From: Pontibacter pudoricolor
GTDB taxonomy: Bacteria > Bacteroidota > Bacteroidia > Cytophagales > Hymenobacteraceae
Length of the DNA stretch: 64,000 nucleotides
Assembly (NCBI RefSeq): GCF_010092985.1
Contig: NZ_CP048106.1
Coordinates: 1,674,001-1,738,000 of the forward strand
Reading direction: 5' to 3'
In this document: piece after piece, positions 8,635-17,188 of the stretch
How positions within the stretch are numbered: the stretch's first letter is position 1
How the letters are laid out: every line of letters starts with the position of its first letter
Made by a program: the position numbers and the translations under genes
Notes under the pieces: generated by a model
Databases searched by the model: none
The model's input: the letters and a program-made list of their open reading frames with translations, nothing else
What the model was told of the DNA's origin: nothing

Positions 8635-9756
8635 ATGAAAGAGATGGCTGAGAAATACCTGTTGCTGAACGGCAAAAAATTCTATTACGATGAGATAGCG
8701 GAATATTCGTTCCGGAACAGCATTGAGCTTAACGGCTACGAAGCAAAAACACTGGAATTCTGCCGTAGCTGGCTCAATGGCGTGCAGGAATTTCCGATAC
8801 AGACCTCCGGCTCAACAGGTACGCCTAAAACGATAAACCTTACCCGCAGGCAACTCGAATCCAGTGCCCGCAAAACGATAAAGATACTTAACCTGCAGCC
8901 AGGCGATGCTACACTGGTATGCCTCAATACAGAGTACATAGCAGGAATGATGATGCTGGCACGCGGCTTTATGGCCGAAATGCAGATGACCATAGTGGAG
9001 CCGATCAGTAACCCGCTGAAACTGGTGCCGGAAGGAATGCTGTTTGACTTCGCTTCTTTTGTTCCGATGCAGCTGCAGAAGATTTTACAGGATACCCCTG
9101 AAAACGTGCCGCTCCTGAATCACATGAAAGGTATATTAATTGGCGGCGCACCTGTAAACTTTACCCTGCAGCGCGAACTACAGCAATTAACCGTACCGGT
9201 TTATCACACCTACGGCATGACGGAAACCGCATCGCATGTGGCGCTTCGGCTACTGAATGGCCCTGATGCTGCTGTGTATTATGATGGCCTGGATAACATA
9301 CGTCTGGGGCTTGATAACCGCGGCTGCCTGACCATACAAGGTGACGTAACCAACAACGAGCTTATAATTACCAACGATCTTGTAGAACTACTCACCCCTA
9401 CCCGTTTCCGCTGGATTGGCCGCGTAGATAATACCATAAACTCGGGTGGAGTAAAAGTGCAGAGCGAGATAGTAGAAGTAGCAGTAGCCGAAGCCCTGGC
9501 AGACATGGACCCGATGCCGCGCTTTTTTGTCGCCTCACAGCCCGACGAGTTGCTGGGTGAACACGTAATTCTAGTTATAGAAACAGAGCCACTTTCTGAA
9601 GCTGCTGAGAAGGAACTGAAAAGCCGTATAAAGCCGCTGCTGAAAAAGTTTGAACGCCCAAAAAAGTACTATTACTGCCCTGCCTTCACCGAAACAGCAA
9701 CCGGAAAAATATCGAAGCAACGTACCCTGCGCAAACTGGGCCTGGAGGTAATCTAA
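8635..9756 (+). CDS. AMP-binding acyl-CoA ligase, MenE-like (o-succinylbenzoate-CoA ligase type)
   Basis: 373 residues, short for an acyl-adenylate enzyme but normal for Bacteroidota MenE-like ligases. The P-loop QTSGSTGTPKTINLT lies at residues 57-71, the adenylate motif VYHTYGMTETASHVALR in the middle, WIGRVDNTINSGGVKV is the hinge, and the C-terminal Lys motif is TGKISKQ. MenE activates o-succinylbenzoate for menaquinone synthesis; no other men gene is in the window, so the pathway is inferred from family and size only. The start at 8635 is chosen; 8644 (ATGGCTGAG) is an alternative. Confidence 0.75.
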   Translation: MKEMAEKYLLLNGKKFYYDEIAEYSFRNSIELNGYEAKTLEFCRSWLNGVQEFPIQTSGSTGTPKTINLTRRQLESSARKTIKILNLQPGDATLVCLNTEYIAGMMMLARGFMAEMQMTIVEPISNPLKLVPEGMLFDFASFVPMQLQKILQDTPENVPLLNHMKGILIGGAPVNFTLQRELQQLTVPVYHTYGMTETASHVALRLLNGPDAAVYYDGLDNIRLGLDNRGCLTIQGDVTNNELIITNDLVELLTPTRFRWIGRVDNTINSGGVKVQSEIVEVAVAEALADMDPMPRFFVASQPDELLGEHVILVIETEPLSEAAEKELKSRIKPLLKKFERPKKYYYCPAFTETATGKISKQRTLRKLGLEVI

Positions 9757-9819
9757 CGCACACTTTTTAAACAGTTGCTTTAAGTAAGCGTACTAGCGGG
9801 TATACCAAAAGATAAAATC

Positions 9820-10683
9820 ATGCGGCTTATACTTCGCTATACCTTCGTGCTGTTTATAGTTGCTGCCCTGCAAAGCTGCGGCACTTTGTTCACACCTAAA
9901 GGCCCTGTAGAACTAAAACAGGTCTGGGCATCTGATAACACGCTGCGCACCCCGGAATCTGTACTATACGACCCGGAACGGAACATGCTGTACGTATCCA
10001 ACATCAACCAGAGCAAAGACCGCAAAGACGGCGATGGCTTTATTTCCAAACTTAACCCGCAGGGCGAGATAGAAGAACTACACTGGGTAACCGGCCTTAA
10101 CAACCCTAAGGGTATGGCCCTGCATAACAACGTGCTCTATGTTTCGGATGTGGATGAAGTGGTAACGATAGCTGTACAGACCGGGGCTATACTTGGCCGT
10201 TACAAAGCTGAAAAATCGGAAGCGCTGAATGATGTTACCGTGGATGATGAGGGCAATGTATACATATCGGATATGGAAGAGAAAGCTATTTACCAGATGC
10301 GGAACGGGCGCATTACCAGATGGCTCGACACCAAACGCGAAAAACCAAATGGCCTTTATATTGATGGTAACCGTTTAGTAGTTGCCTTTATGAGCAGCGG
10401 TGAAGTGCGCACACTGGACACAGAAACAAAAGAATTTGGAGACCTGACAGATAAGATCAATAACGCAGATGGCATAACCAAAGCAGGCTCGGACGGCTAT
10501 TTTGTATCGAACTGGGATGGGGAGATCTATTATGTGAACATGGAAGGCAAGAAGTGGAAAATACTGGACACCAAGGCCAAAAATGTAAACGCCGCCGATA
10601 TAACTTATTCCGAAGAGACAAAATTATTATATGTTCCTACCTTCCGGGACAATAGAGTAGTAGCTTACTCCGTTACTTACTAG
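9820..10683 (+). CDS. SMP-30/NHL-type beta-propeller lipoprotein
   Basis: 287 residues. A lipoprotein signal (MRLILRYTFVLFIVAALQSC) puts the lipidated Cys at 20. The body carries repeated propeller-blade motifs: PESVLYDPERNMLYVSN, KGMALHNNVLYVSDVD, LNDVTVDDEGNVYISDM, KPNGLYIDGNRLVVA, ADGITKAGSDGYFVS. These resemble gluconolactonase/SMP-30 and NHL proteins. The substrate is unknown. It follows the ligase by 63 bases and may share its transcript; a terminator follows it. Confidence 0.8.
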   Translation: MRLILRYTFVLFIVAALQSCGTLFTPKGPVELKQVWASDNTLRTPESVLYDPERNMLYVSNINQSKDRKDGDGFISKLNPQGEIEELHWVTGLNNPKGMALHNNVLYVSDVDEVVTIAVQTGAILGRYKAEKSEALNDVTVDDEGNVYISDMEEKAIYQMRNGRITRWLDTKREKPNGLYIDGNRLVVAFMSSGEVRTLDTETKEFGDLTDKINNADGITKAGSDGYFVSNWDGEIYYVNMEGKKWKILDTKAKNVNAADITYSEETKLLYVPTFRDNRVVAYSVTY

Positions 10684-10704
10684 AGAGTCTATTTTCATGA
10701 TGAG

Positions 10705-10740
10705 GGGCAACCGGCTTTAGCGCTGGTTGCCCTTTGTTTT
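10705..10740 (+). terminator. Rho-independent terminator
   Basis: Stem GGGCAACC (10705-10712) with GGTTGCCC (10725-10732), then TTTGTTTT, right behind the propeller lipoprotein gene. Confidence 0.75.
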
Positions 10741-10857
10741 GTCAGGCAGGTTATAGTGCGGCAGAGTTATATGAAATAAATATTCACAGAACTATAAAAC
10801 TGGCCCTAAAAATGCAGTAGCGGTGGCTATACATGTACTTTAAACTGTGAGCTATTT

Positions 10858-11265
10858 ATGAAGATGAAACAAACGTATGTATGGGCTATAGTTGCCGCAG
10901 TTCCGTTTATGATGCAGGTGTTACCGGCTAAAGCACAGACACAGGAGAAAACGACGGTAGCCACCGAAAAAGAGCACGAACCACATACCGCCTGCACCAA
11001 CGACTCCGAAACGTTATCCGGTCTTTTCCTGACACCAGCCCCCAAAGGAACTTTTAAACTTGATTTTGAGCAGCAGCTGAAAGAAGATGCCGTGCTTGCC
11101 ATTATCAACACTAAAGGCCAGAAAGTTTATGAAAAGCCGGTGAGCACAGCCAAGCAACAGAAAGCCTGGAGTTATAATGTTGGAAAATTAAGGCCCGGCA
11201 CCTACCTGGTAGAAGTAAAGACTTCGGATACCACGTACTGGACCAAATTCAAGATCGGAAAGTAA
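10858..11265 (+). CDS. Small secreted protein made almost only of a T9SS-like C-terminal domain
   Basis: 135 residues. A signal peptide (about 1-26, ending VLPAKAQ) is followed by a short Thr/Glu/His-rich stretch and then by an 80-residue beta-domain (GTFKLDFEQQL, VLAIINTKGQKVYEKPV, GKLRPGTYLVEVKT, FKIGK). This has the layout of the Por secretion-system sorting domain: strand, N-x-KGQKVY turn, LRPGTYLVEV, final short strand with Lys. There is no room for a cargo domain. It may be a minimal surface protein or a relative of the sorting domain with its own job. Confidence 0.7.
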   Translation: MKMKQTYVWAIVAAVPFMMQVLPAKAQTQEKTTVATEKEHEPHTACTNDSETLSGLFLTPAPKGTFKLDFEQQLKEDAVLAIINTKGQKVYEKPVSTAKQQKAWSYNVGKLRPGTYLVEVKTSDTTYWTKFKIGK

Positions 11266-11288
11266 AAAGAAACTATAGTTAGCCTAAA

Positions 11289-11326
11289 AACACCGGCCTT
11301 GCAGCCTTAAATGCAAGGCCGGTGTT
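11289..11326. terminator. Bidirectional terminator hairpin
   Basis: Perfect 15-bp inverted repeat (arm AACACCGGCCTTGCA, 11289-11303 with 11312-11326) between the small T9SS-tail gene and the convergent hutG. Confidence 0.8.
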
Positions 11327-11333
11327 ATTATAG

Positions 11334-12308
11334 TTATACCTGGCTCCACTGCTGCACTACATGGTAAAGCAACGAAGCGCCCAGTTTAGCAGTCCGGTTA
11401 TCAATATCAAGTTTCGGGTTAAGCTCTACAATATCCAGCGTCAGTAATTTGCCACTGTTGATGATCTCCTGCAGCAGCAGCAGCACTATTTCCGGGTTTA
11501 CACCCAGCGCAGCCGGAGCGCTTACACCGGGCGCATAAGCAGCCGCAAACACATCCATGTCTATAGTTACATATAATACATCCACCAAAGCCATAAACTG
11601 CTGTAGTTTTTCCTGAAGGTTCTGGAAGTTGTATACCTGCATGGCTGGCGCAAACACATAATCTGCCCCGTAGCTCTCTGCCGTGTTAAACAGTTTCTGC
11701 GTGTTACCCGACTGTTGTATACCCAAACACAGGTAATTAAAATCGATGTTTTCAGCAGCCAGGTCATCGGCTATCTGCAGAAATGGTGTGCCGGAACTTG
11801 CCTGTTTTTCATAGCTGCGAAGATCAAAATGCGCATCGAAGTTTATGATACCCAGCTGCTGCCCTTCCGGTAAGGCTTGTTTGATGCCTAAAAAGTGCCC
11901 ATAAGAAGTTTCGTGACCTCCGCCCAGAACTATAGTTTTATAGGTATTAGCCAGCAAAGCATGCACTTTTTTACCTAACTGCTTCTGGGCCTCTTCCAAA
12001 TTCTGGTTCGTACAGAATATATCGCCGGCATCAAACAGCATCACATCTTCATCCAGATGCCACGCAAACGATGCCATGGCCTGCCGCAACGCTGCCGGAC
12101 CATCAACTGCTCCTTCCCTGCCCTGGTTACGTCGTACACCTTCGTCGCAGCAAAAACCCAGCATCGCAATTGCCTGTGTGGCATCAGCAGGTTCCACTTC
12201 ATTGGTCAGGTTCAGTAGCTTAATGCCCTGGTGCCAGCGCTTCCCTTCTTCGCCATCAAGTGCATCTACTCTTCCTTTCCAGGTTCCGGTTGCCGTGGGT
12301 TTATACAT
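11334..12308 (-). CDS. hutG: Formimidoylglutamase
   Basis: 324 residues, arginase/ureohydrolase fold. It cleaves N-formimidoyl-glutamate to glutamate and formamide, the last step of one route of histidine breakdown. The binuclear manganese motifs are visible: GGGHETSYG, NFDAHFDLR with SSGTPF, and TIDMDVF. It is the third gene of the minus-strand run hutU-hutI-hutG, 169 bases behind hutI. That gap holds a small inverted-repeat element, so hutG may have weaker or separate transcription. Confidence 0.9.
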   Translation of the reverse strand: MYKPTATGTWKGRVDALDGEEGKRWHQGIKLLNLTNEVEPADATQAIAMLGFCCDEGVRRNQGREGAVDGPAALRQAMASFAWHLDEDVMLFDAGDIFCTNQNLEEAQKQLGKKVHALLANTYKTIVLGGGHETSYGHFLGIKQALPEGQQLGIINFDAHFDLRSYEKQASSGTPFLQIADDLAAENIDFNYLCLGIQQSGNTQKLFNTAESYGADYVFAPAMQVYNFQNLQEKLQQFMALVDVLYVTIDMDVFAAAYAPGVSAPAALGVNPEIVLLLLQEIINSGKLLTLDIVELNPKLDIDNRTAKLGASLLYHVVQQWSQV

Positions 12309-12370
12309 GTTAATTGCTGAAGGTTAAATTGTTAATTGTTAAATAAAGAAGGTTAAACTTCCCTTTTGCT

Positions 12371-12470
12371 GGCGCGAGTTTGCAACTCATGTCTTTGTAT
12401 GATGTTGCGTTTGTAACTCAACTGGGCCAGAAGCCCAACTATAGTTCGACACGAGCGAGGCGTTTGCGCC
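12371..12470. repeat. Small inverted-repeat element between hutI and hutG
   Basis: Ends GGCGCGAGTTTGCAACTCAT (12371 on) and ACACGAGCGAGGCGTTTGCG (near 12450-12469) are diverged versions of the TIRs of the element at 16291-16564. Inside is a GGGC-cagaa-GCCC hairpin (12424-12437) and one AACTATAGTT. Confidence 0.55.
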
Positions 12471-12477
12471 ATATAAG

Positions 12478-13722
12478 TTATACTCTTTTACCCTGCTTCC
12501 AGACTATAGTTGGTTTCAGCTTGCCCTGGAAGTATAGTATCTCTTTATAGTTACTGGTATCGAATGCGATCATATCGGCCACCTGTTCTTTTGCCAGGCA
12601 TCCGCGGTCTTTTATATGCAAGGCTTTAGCGGCGCGGGTGGTAACAGCGGCAAGCGTTTCGGCTATAGTTAGCTTTTCCGATGCTCCAATCAAAGCGGCC
12701 TGCATCAACAGGTCACCCATCGGCGCAGAGCCCGGGTTCCAGTCAGTAGCGATGGCAACACAAAGCCCTCCGTCCAGCATTTTACGGGCTGGGGCATAAT
12801 GCATCCCTAGCCCCACCGAAGCACCAGGCAACACGGTGGCTACCACACCAGCATCTTTTAACATAGCAATTTCCGCTTCTCCGCTCGCTTCCAGGTGGTC
12901 GGCACTGATAGCACCTACCTCGGCTGCTACTCTACTCCCATCCGTGCTAAACTGATCTGCGTGTACCGTAATATCAAAGCCCATTTCTTTAGCCGCAAGC
13001 AGATATTCCATTGATTCTGCCTCATTAAAAGCGGTGTCCTCAATAAATATATCTACACGGTTAGCCAGGTCCTGCTCTTTAATTTTTGGTAGCAGATTTT
13101 CCAGTACGTGTTGCAGGTATAGTTTAGAATCTGTGTATTCCGGTGGGCGCATATGGGCTGCCAGACACGTTGGCACCAGATCAATTTTATGGTGAGTGTT
13201 TACCAGTTTGATAGCCTCCAGCATCTTCAGTTCTTCCTCAACGGTCAGCCCATAGCCGCTTTTTACTTCGCAGGTAGTAACACCTTCATTCAGATGCCTG
13301 TCGCAGCGTTTCTTTAGCAGGTCCACCAGTTCTATAACTGTCGCTTCTCGGGTTTTGCGCACGCTATCCAGTATGCCGCCGCCGCTTCGGGCAATCTCCA
13401 GGTACGATTTTCCGGCTACCCGCATGGCATAGTCGTTGGCCCGGGAGCCGGCAAAACAGATGTGCGTATGGGCATCTATCAGTCCAGGCAAAAGCACCTT
13501 TGGTTCGGTTATCTTTTCAATCTTATAGTGCTCTTCCTGCGCTACTTTCAGCAGTATATTATACTTCCCTACCAGCTTGATCTTCCCATCACAAATTACA
13601 ATCCCGCCATCTTCCAGCACTTCCAGTTCATCATCGGTAATTGGTCCGCTTTCCGGCAGGTTTGCCATGGTCAGTATTTGGGTAAATGGGCCGATTAAGG
13701 TATAATTTTCGTGGTGGGTCAT
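12478..13722 (-). CDS. hutI: Imidazolonepropionase
   Basis: 414 residues, amidohydrolase superfamily. It opens the ring of 4-imidazolone-5-propionate to N-formimidoyl-glutamate in the histidine utilisation pathway. Motifs: LLPGLIDAHTHICFAGSRAN (metal HxH), the EVKSGYGL segment with K in the active site, DITVHADQFS, SADHLEASG, ATDWNPGSAP. The start codon follows AAAACT directly (AACTATG context). It lies 119 bases downstream of the hutU stop. Confidence 0.95.
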   Translation of the reverse strand: MTHHENYTLIGPFTQILTMANLPESGPITDDELEVLEDGGIVICDGKIKLVGKYNILLKVAQEEHYKIEKITEPKVLLPGLIDAHTHICFAGSRANDYAMRVAGKSYLEIARSGGGILDSVRKTREATVIELVDLLKKRCDRHLNEGVTTCEVKSGYGLTVEEELKMLEAIKLVNTHHKIDLVPTCLAAHMRPPEYTDSKLYLQHVLENLLPKIKEQDLANRVDIFIEDTAFNEAESMEYLLAAKEMGFDITVHADQFSTDGSRVAAEVGAISADHLEASGEAEIAMLKDAGVVATVLPGASVGLGMHYAPARKMLDGGLCVAIATDWNPGSAPMGDLLMQAALIGASEKLTIAETLAAVTTRAAKALHIKDRGCLAKEQVADMIAFDTSNYKEILYFQGKLKPTIVWKQGKRV

Positions 13723-13803
13723 AGTTTTGATGGATGTAACTGCAGTGTCTTTTACACTTTTACTGATTAATAATTTAAAAACTCATTCAGCCTGATAAAG
13801 CAG

Positions 13804-13837
13804 AAAATCCCTTCCCTGTTTTGAGAGAAGGGATTTT
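13804..13837 (-). terminator. Hairpin between hutU and hutI
   Basis: 11-bp stem AAAATCCCTTC (13804-13814) with GAAGGGATTTT (13827-13837). It may attenuate read-through from hutU to hutI; the U-run on the minus strand is weak. Confidence 0.5.
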
Positions 13838-13841
13838 CGGT

Positions 13842-15553
13842 TTATAGTTTCAGTCCGAATTTCTCAGCATTTTCCTGAGCGGTTTCATACCCGGCGTCGG
13901 CGTGGCGGAAGATACCCATGGCCGGGTCGTTGTGCAGCACGCGGCTCAGGCAGCGGTCGGCACGCTCGGTCCCATCGGCCAGAATAACCATACCGGCATG
14001 TTGCGAATAGCCTATACCTACACCGCCACCGTGGTGGAACGATACCCAGGTGGCGCCACCAGCCGTGTTCGACATCAGGTTCAGCAACGGCCAGTCAGAC
14101 ACCGCATCAGAACCATCCAGCATCCCTTCGGTTTCGCGATAAGGCGAGGCTACGGAACCGCAGTCCAGGTGGTCGCGACCAATCACGATAGGCGCTTTTA
14201 CTTTGCCATCACGCACCAGTTGGTTGAACATCAGACCAGCTTTCTCGCGCTCGCCCATGCCCAGCCAGCAGATACGGCAAGGCAGTCCCTGGAACGCTAC
14301 TTTCTCTTCGGCCTCATCCAGCCAGTTAATCATGTGCGTGTTCTCCGGAAACAGTTCTTTCAGGGCAGCATCCGTTACTTTTATATCTTCCGGATCGCCG
14401 GATAAGGCAGCCCAGCGGAACGGGCCTTTGCCTTCGCAGAACAGTGGACGCATGTATTCCGGCACGAAGCCTGGTATGTTAAAGGCATTTTTCTCGCCGC
14501 CCTGCTGTGCAAATTCGCGCAGGTTGTTGCCATAATCAAACGTGCGACTGCCACGCTTCTGCAATTCCAGCATAAAACCTACGTGGCGCGCCATGCTCTT
14601 CAGCGAACGGGCTTTGTATTCCTGCGGATCGCTTTCGCGGAGTGCTTTGGCTTCTTCCAAAGTTAAGCCGTTTGGTACGTAGCCGTTGATCGGGTCGTGC
14701 GCTGAAGTTTGGTCCGTTAAAATTTCCGGGGTAATGTTATCCTGTATCAGTCTTTCGAGCACATCGCCTATGTCTCCAACTAAACCGATAGAGATTGCTT
14801 CGCCTTTTTCTTTGGCTTCCAGTGCCCAGCGGATAGCTTCTTCGTAGTTGTAGGTCATTTTGTCGATGTAGCGGGTTTCCAGGCGCTTTTTAATGCGATC
14901 CGGGTCAATATCCACACCCAGGAACGTAGCGCCGGCTATAGTTGCCGCCAGAGGCTGTGCGCCCCCATACCGCCAAGTCCGCCGGTTACCAGCAGTTTGT
15001 GGCGCAGGTCGCCGTTAAAGTGTATTCTTCCGCAGGCTGCAAACGTTTCGTACGTTCCCTGCAAAATGCCCTGTGTCCCAATATAGATCCAGCTGCCGGC
15101 CGTCATCTGCCCGTACATCATCAGGCCACGCTCGCGCAGCTCGTTAAAATGCTCCCAGGTAGCCCAATGCGGCACCAGGTTAGAGTTAGCGATCAAAACA
15201 CGTGGCGCCTCAGCATGCGTTCTAACTTTACCTACCGGCTTACCTGACTGCACCAGCAAACTCTCGTCTTCTTCCAGGTTTAGCAGCACCTCAATTATTT
15301 TCTGCGCATCGGCTACCGTGCGTGCTGCCTGGCCTATACCGCCGTACACAACCAAACGACTTGGGTCTTCGGCTACTTCATCGGTCAGGTTGTTGAGGAA
15401 CATGCGTAGCGCGGCTTCGCACTGCCAGTTTTTGGCGTTGAGTACCGGACCGGTTGGCGGAATGTAAGTAGGGTGGTTGGCGTATTTCTGAATAAACTCG
15501 CTAACCGATAAACCGGAGCGTTGTATAGTTGCAGTTTCTGGTGCAGTATTCAT
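13842..15553 (-). pseudogene. hutU: Urocanate hydratase, interrupted by one frameshift
   Basis: Two adjacent frames together make one urocanase of about 570 residues, the normal size. The N-terminal part (15553 to 14936) starts [14 protein letters not shown] and ends [20 protein letters not shown] then stop; the C-terminal part (to 13842) continues as [20 protein letters not shown]. Adding one G to the run of five G (C 14962-14966 on the plus strand) restores [18 protein letters not shown], the NAD-binding loop. The rest is intact, including the conserved Cys region (PCRICWLGMGER) and GGGVGIGYSQHAG. It converts urocanate to imidazolonepropionate, ahead of hutI and hutG; hutH is not in the window. 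I suspect a base-calling error in the G run rather than a dead gene. Confidence 0.88.
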
Positions 15554-15662
15554 AGTTAATTTTACTGTAGATTGTCCTTCAATATTCTTAAAAATAAAGC
15601 AGAAAGGGTAACAAAATCGTGCTTAATTTCAGCTTCCAACTAATATTTCAACCTGTAAGCCC

Positions 15663-16286
15663 ATGTTTCACCTGCCTATTACGTCGTTAAAGTCCCAGTT
15701 CGGTGATATTGACATTTACCTGTTCGACCAGCTGCTGAAGGGACACATTCAGAAAGGTATGAAACTGCTGGACGCCGGCTGCGGCAATGGCAGAAATGTT
15801 TACTACCTGATGCAGGCGGGTGTAAAAGTATATGGTGCCGATGTTTCGGAGGCTGCTATACAACGCATGCAGCAACTGGCTAAGGAACTTGCTCCTACCT
15901 TGCCCAAGCGCAATTTTATAGTTGCCGATCTGGAACATTTACCTTTTCAAAACGATGTGTTTGATGTAGTGATCTGCAGTGCTGTGCTCCATTTTGCCAG
16001 AAGCGAAGACCATTTCAAAACTATAGTTGAACAACTATGGCGGGTATTAAAGCCAGGCGGTATGTTGTTCTGCAGGTTTAGTACAACTATAGGTCTGGAA
16101 GGTAAACTACAGCAAGTGGAAGGTAAATTTTACCACATGGCGCATGGGCCGGTCTGGTTTCTGGCTGATGCAGAAATGCTGAACCAACTGGAAAAGCAAC
16201 TTGGTGCTGAAAGAGCAGATCCGCTCAAAACAACTATAGTGGAACAGGACAGAAGCATGACAACCTGGGTATTGAGGAAAGAGTAG
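15663..16286 (+). CDS. Class I SAM-dependent methyltransferase
   Basis: 207 residues. Motif I MKLLDAGCGNGRNVYYL (about residues 37-53) binds SAM; VYGADVSEAAIQRM is motif II; FIVADLEHLPF and FDVVICSAVLHFA are motifs III-IV; LWRVLKPGGMLFCRFS follows. This is the UbiE/TehB-like methyltransf_11 pattern. The substrate is unknown. It is divergent from hutU and is followed by an inverted-repeat element. Confidence 0.85.
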   Translation: MFHLPITSLKSQFGDIDIYLFDQLLKGHIQKGMKLLDAGCGNGRNVYYLMQAGVKVYGADVSEAAIQRMQQLAKELAPTLPKRNFIVADLEHLPFQNDVFDVVICSAVLHFARSEDHFKTIVEQLWRVLKPGGMLFCRFSTTIGLEGKLQQVEGKFYHMAHGPVWFLADAEMLNQLEKQLGAERADPLKTTIVEQDRSMTTWVLRKE

Positions 16287-16290
16287 TTTC

Positions 16291-16564
16291 ATGGCGCGAG
16301 CGTCTTCGCTCGTGTCGAACTATAGTTGGGCGTCCCGCCCATTTTAAATATATGTAATTTTCGCTGTTCCGGACATCCTTGTCTGGAACTAACTCTGCTG
16401 CGGACTTCCTAGTCCGCGTTATTCGTAACACGGGGATTAGGAAATCCCCGGCAGATGGCTTTCGGACAAGGATGTCCGAAAGAGCGCTATGCTCAATTAC
16501 CTATAGTTGTAATAAAGAGGCCAGAGGCACCGCAATAATTCGTCACGAGCGAGGATGCTCGCGC
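16291..16564. repeat. MITE-like element with 23-bp terminal inverted repeats
   Basis: Ends TGGCGCGAGCGTCTTCGCTC (16291 on) and ACGAGCGAGGATGCTCGCGC (16543 on) are inverted copies, 21 of 23 bases matching over the full arms. Inside are nested hairpins: TTCCGGACATCCTTGTC with its arm near 16370, CGGACTTCCTAGTCCG, GGGGATTAGGAAATCCCC, and TTCGGACAAGGATGTCCGAA. No gene fits in it. It fills the spacer between the methyltransferase and the thioesterase. The same terminal sequence starts each composite repeat. Confidence 0.65.
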
Positions 16565-16584
16565 CATGGTATATAAATTATTAT

Positions 16585-17019
16585 TTACGCCATTTCCACA
16601 AAATCAGCGCTTCGTTTTATCTGCATAAAATGGTTTGCCAACTCTTCCGGCAACGCAGCCAATTTGCGCTTCAGTACATCTATCCAGGCGCCTTCCACTA
16701 CAATTACAGCAGCCTTCACACCATCCTCTTTAAACAGCTCATGGCGAATAGACCAGCGGGAGCCGTCTTTTTTGGCTTTGATAAGCTCTGTAGTTACGGT
16801 TAAGGTTTCATTTACGCCTACCTCGCGCAGGTAGGTAGTTTCTTCCCTGAAAAGGATAGGGCCGATGTGAAGCTTCTGGAATACTTTCATGCTCAGTCCC
16901 ATTTCATCTAAAATTTCGATGCGGGCCTGGGCTGCAAAATCGGCGTAGGCAGAGTGGCGCATGTGCATGTTGGCATCCAGGTGCGACCACATTACTTTGC
17001 CTTTATAGGTATGGCTCAT
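16585..17019 (-). CDS. Acyl-CoA thioesterase, hot-dog fold
   Basis: 144 residues, the length of 4-hydroxybenzoyl-CoA thioesterase/YbgC-like proteins. Start region KVMWSHLDANMHMRHSAYAD shows the family's D-x-N-x-H-x-(N/R) active-site pattern (D18, H22). REETTYLREVGVNETLTVTT is the second strand block. It likely hydrolyses an acyl-CoA in the cytosol; the physiological substrate cannot be told. Confidence 0.8.
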   Translation of the reverse strand: MSHTYKGKVMWSHLDANMHMRHSAYADFAAQARIEILDEMGLSMKVFQKLHIGPILFREETTYLREVGVNETLTVTTELIKAKKDGSRWSIRHELFKEDGVKAAVIVVEGAWIDVLKRKLAALPEELANHFMQIKRSADFVEMA

Positions 17020-17028
17020 GGTTTGGTT

Positions 17029-17184
17029 TTACCTCCCCCTGCCCCCTCCTAACAACAGGAGGGGGTGAAGAGAAGTGTTATGTTAGGTTAAAAGTATTTC
17101 GAATTAAAAATAGATAAATCAGAATCAATCAACTATAGCCCATCACAAAATCCCCCTCCTGTTGTTAGGAGGGGGTTAGGGGAA
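17029..17184. repeat. MITE-like inverted-repeat pair between thioesterase and dehydrogenase genes
   Basis: Two inverted copies of a C-rich hairpin, CCCCCTCCTAACAACAGGAG at 17042 on and CCCCCTCCTGTTGTTAGGAG at 17150 on, each itself an imperfect palindrome, bracket about 80 bases of AT-rich unique sequence. No gene is present. Confidence 0.6.
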
Positions 17185-17188
17185 GGTA

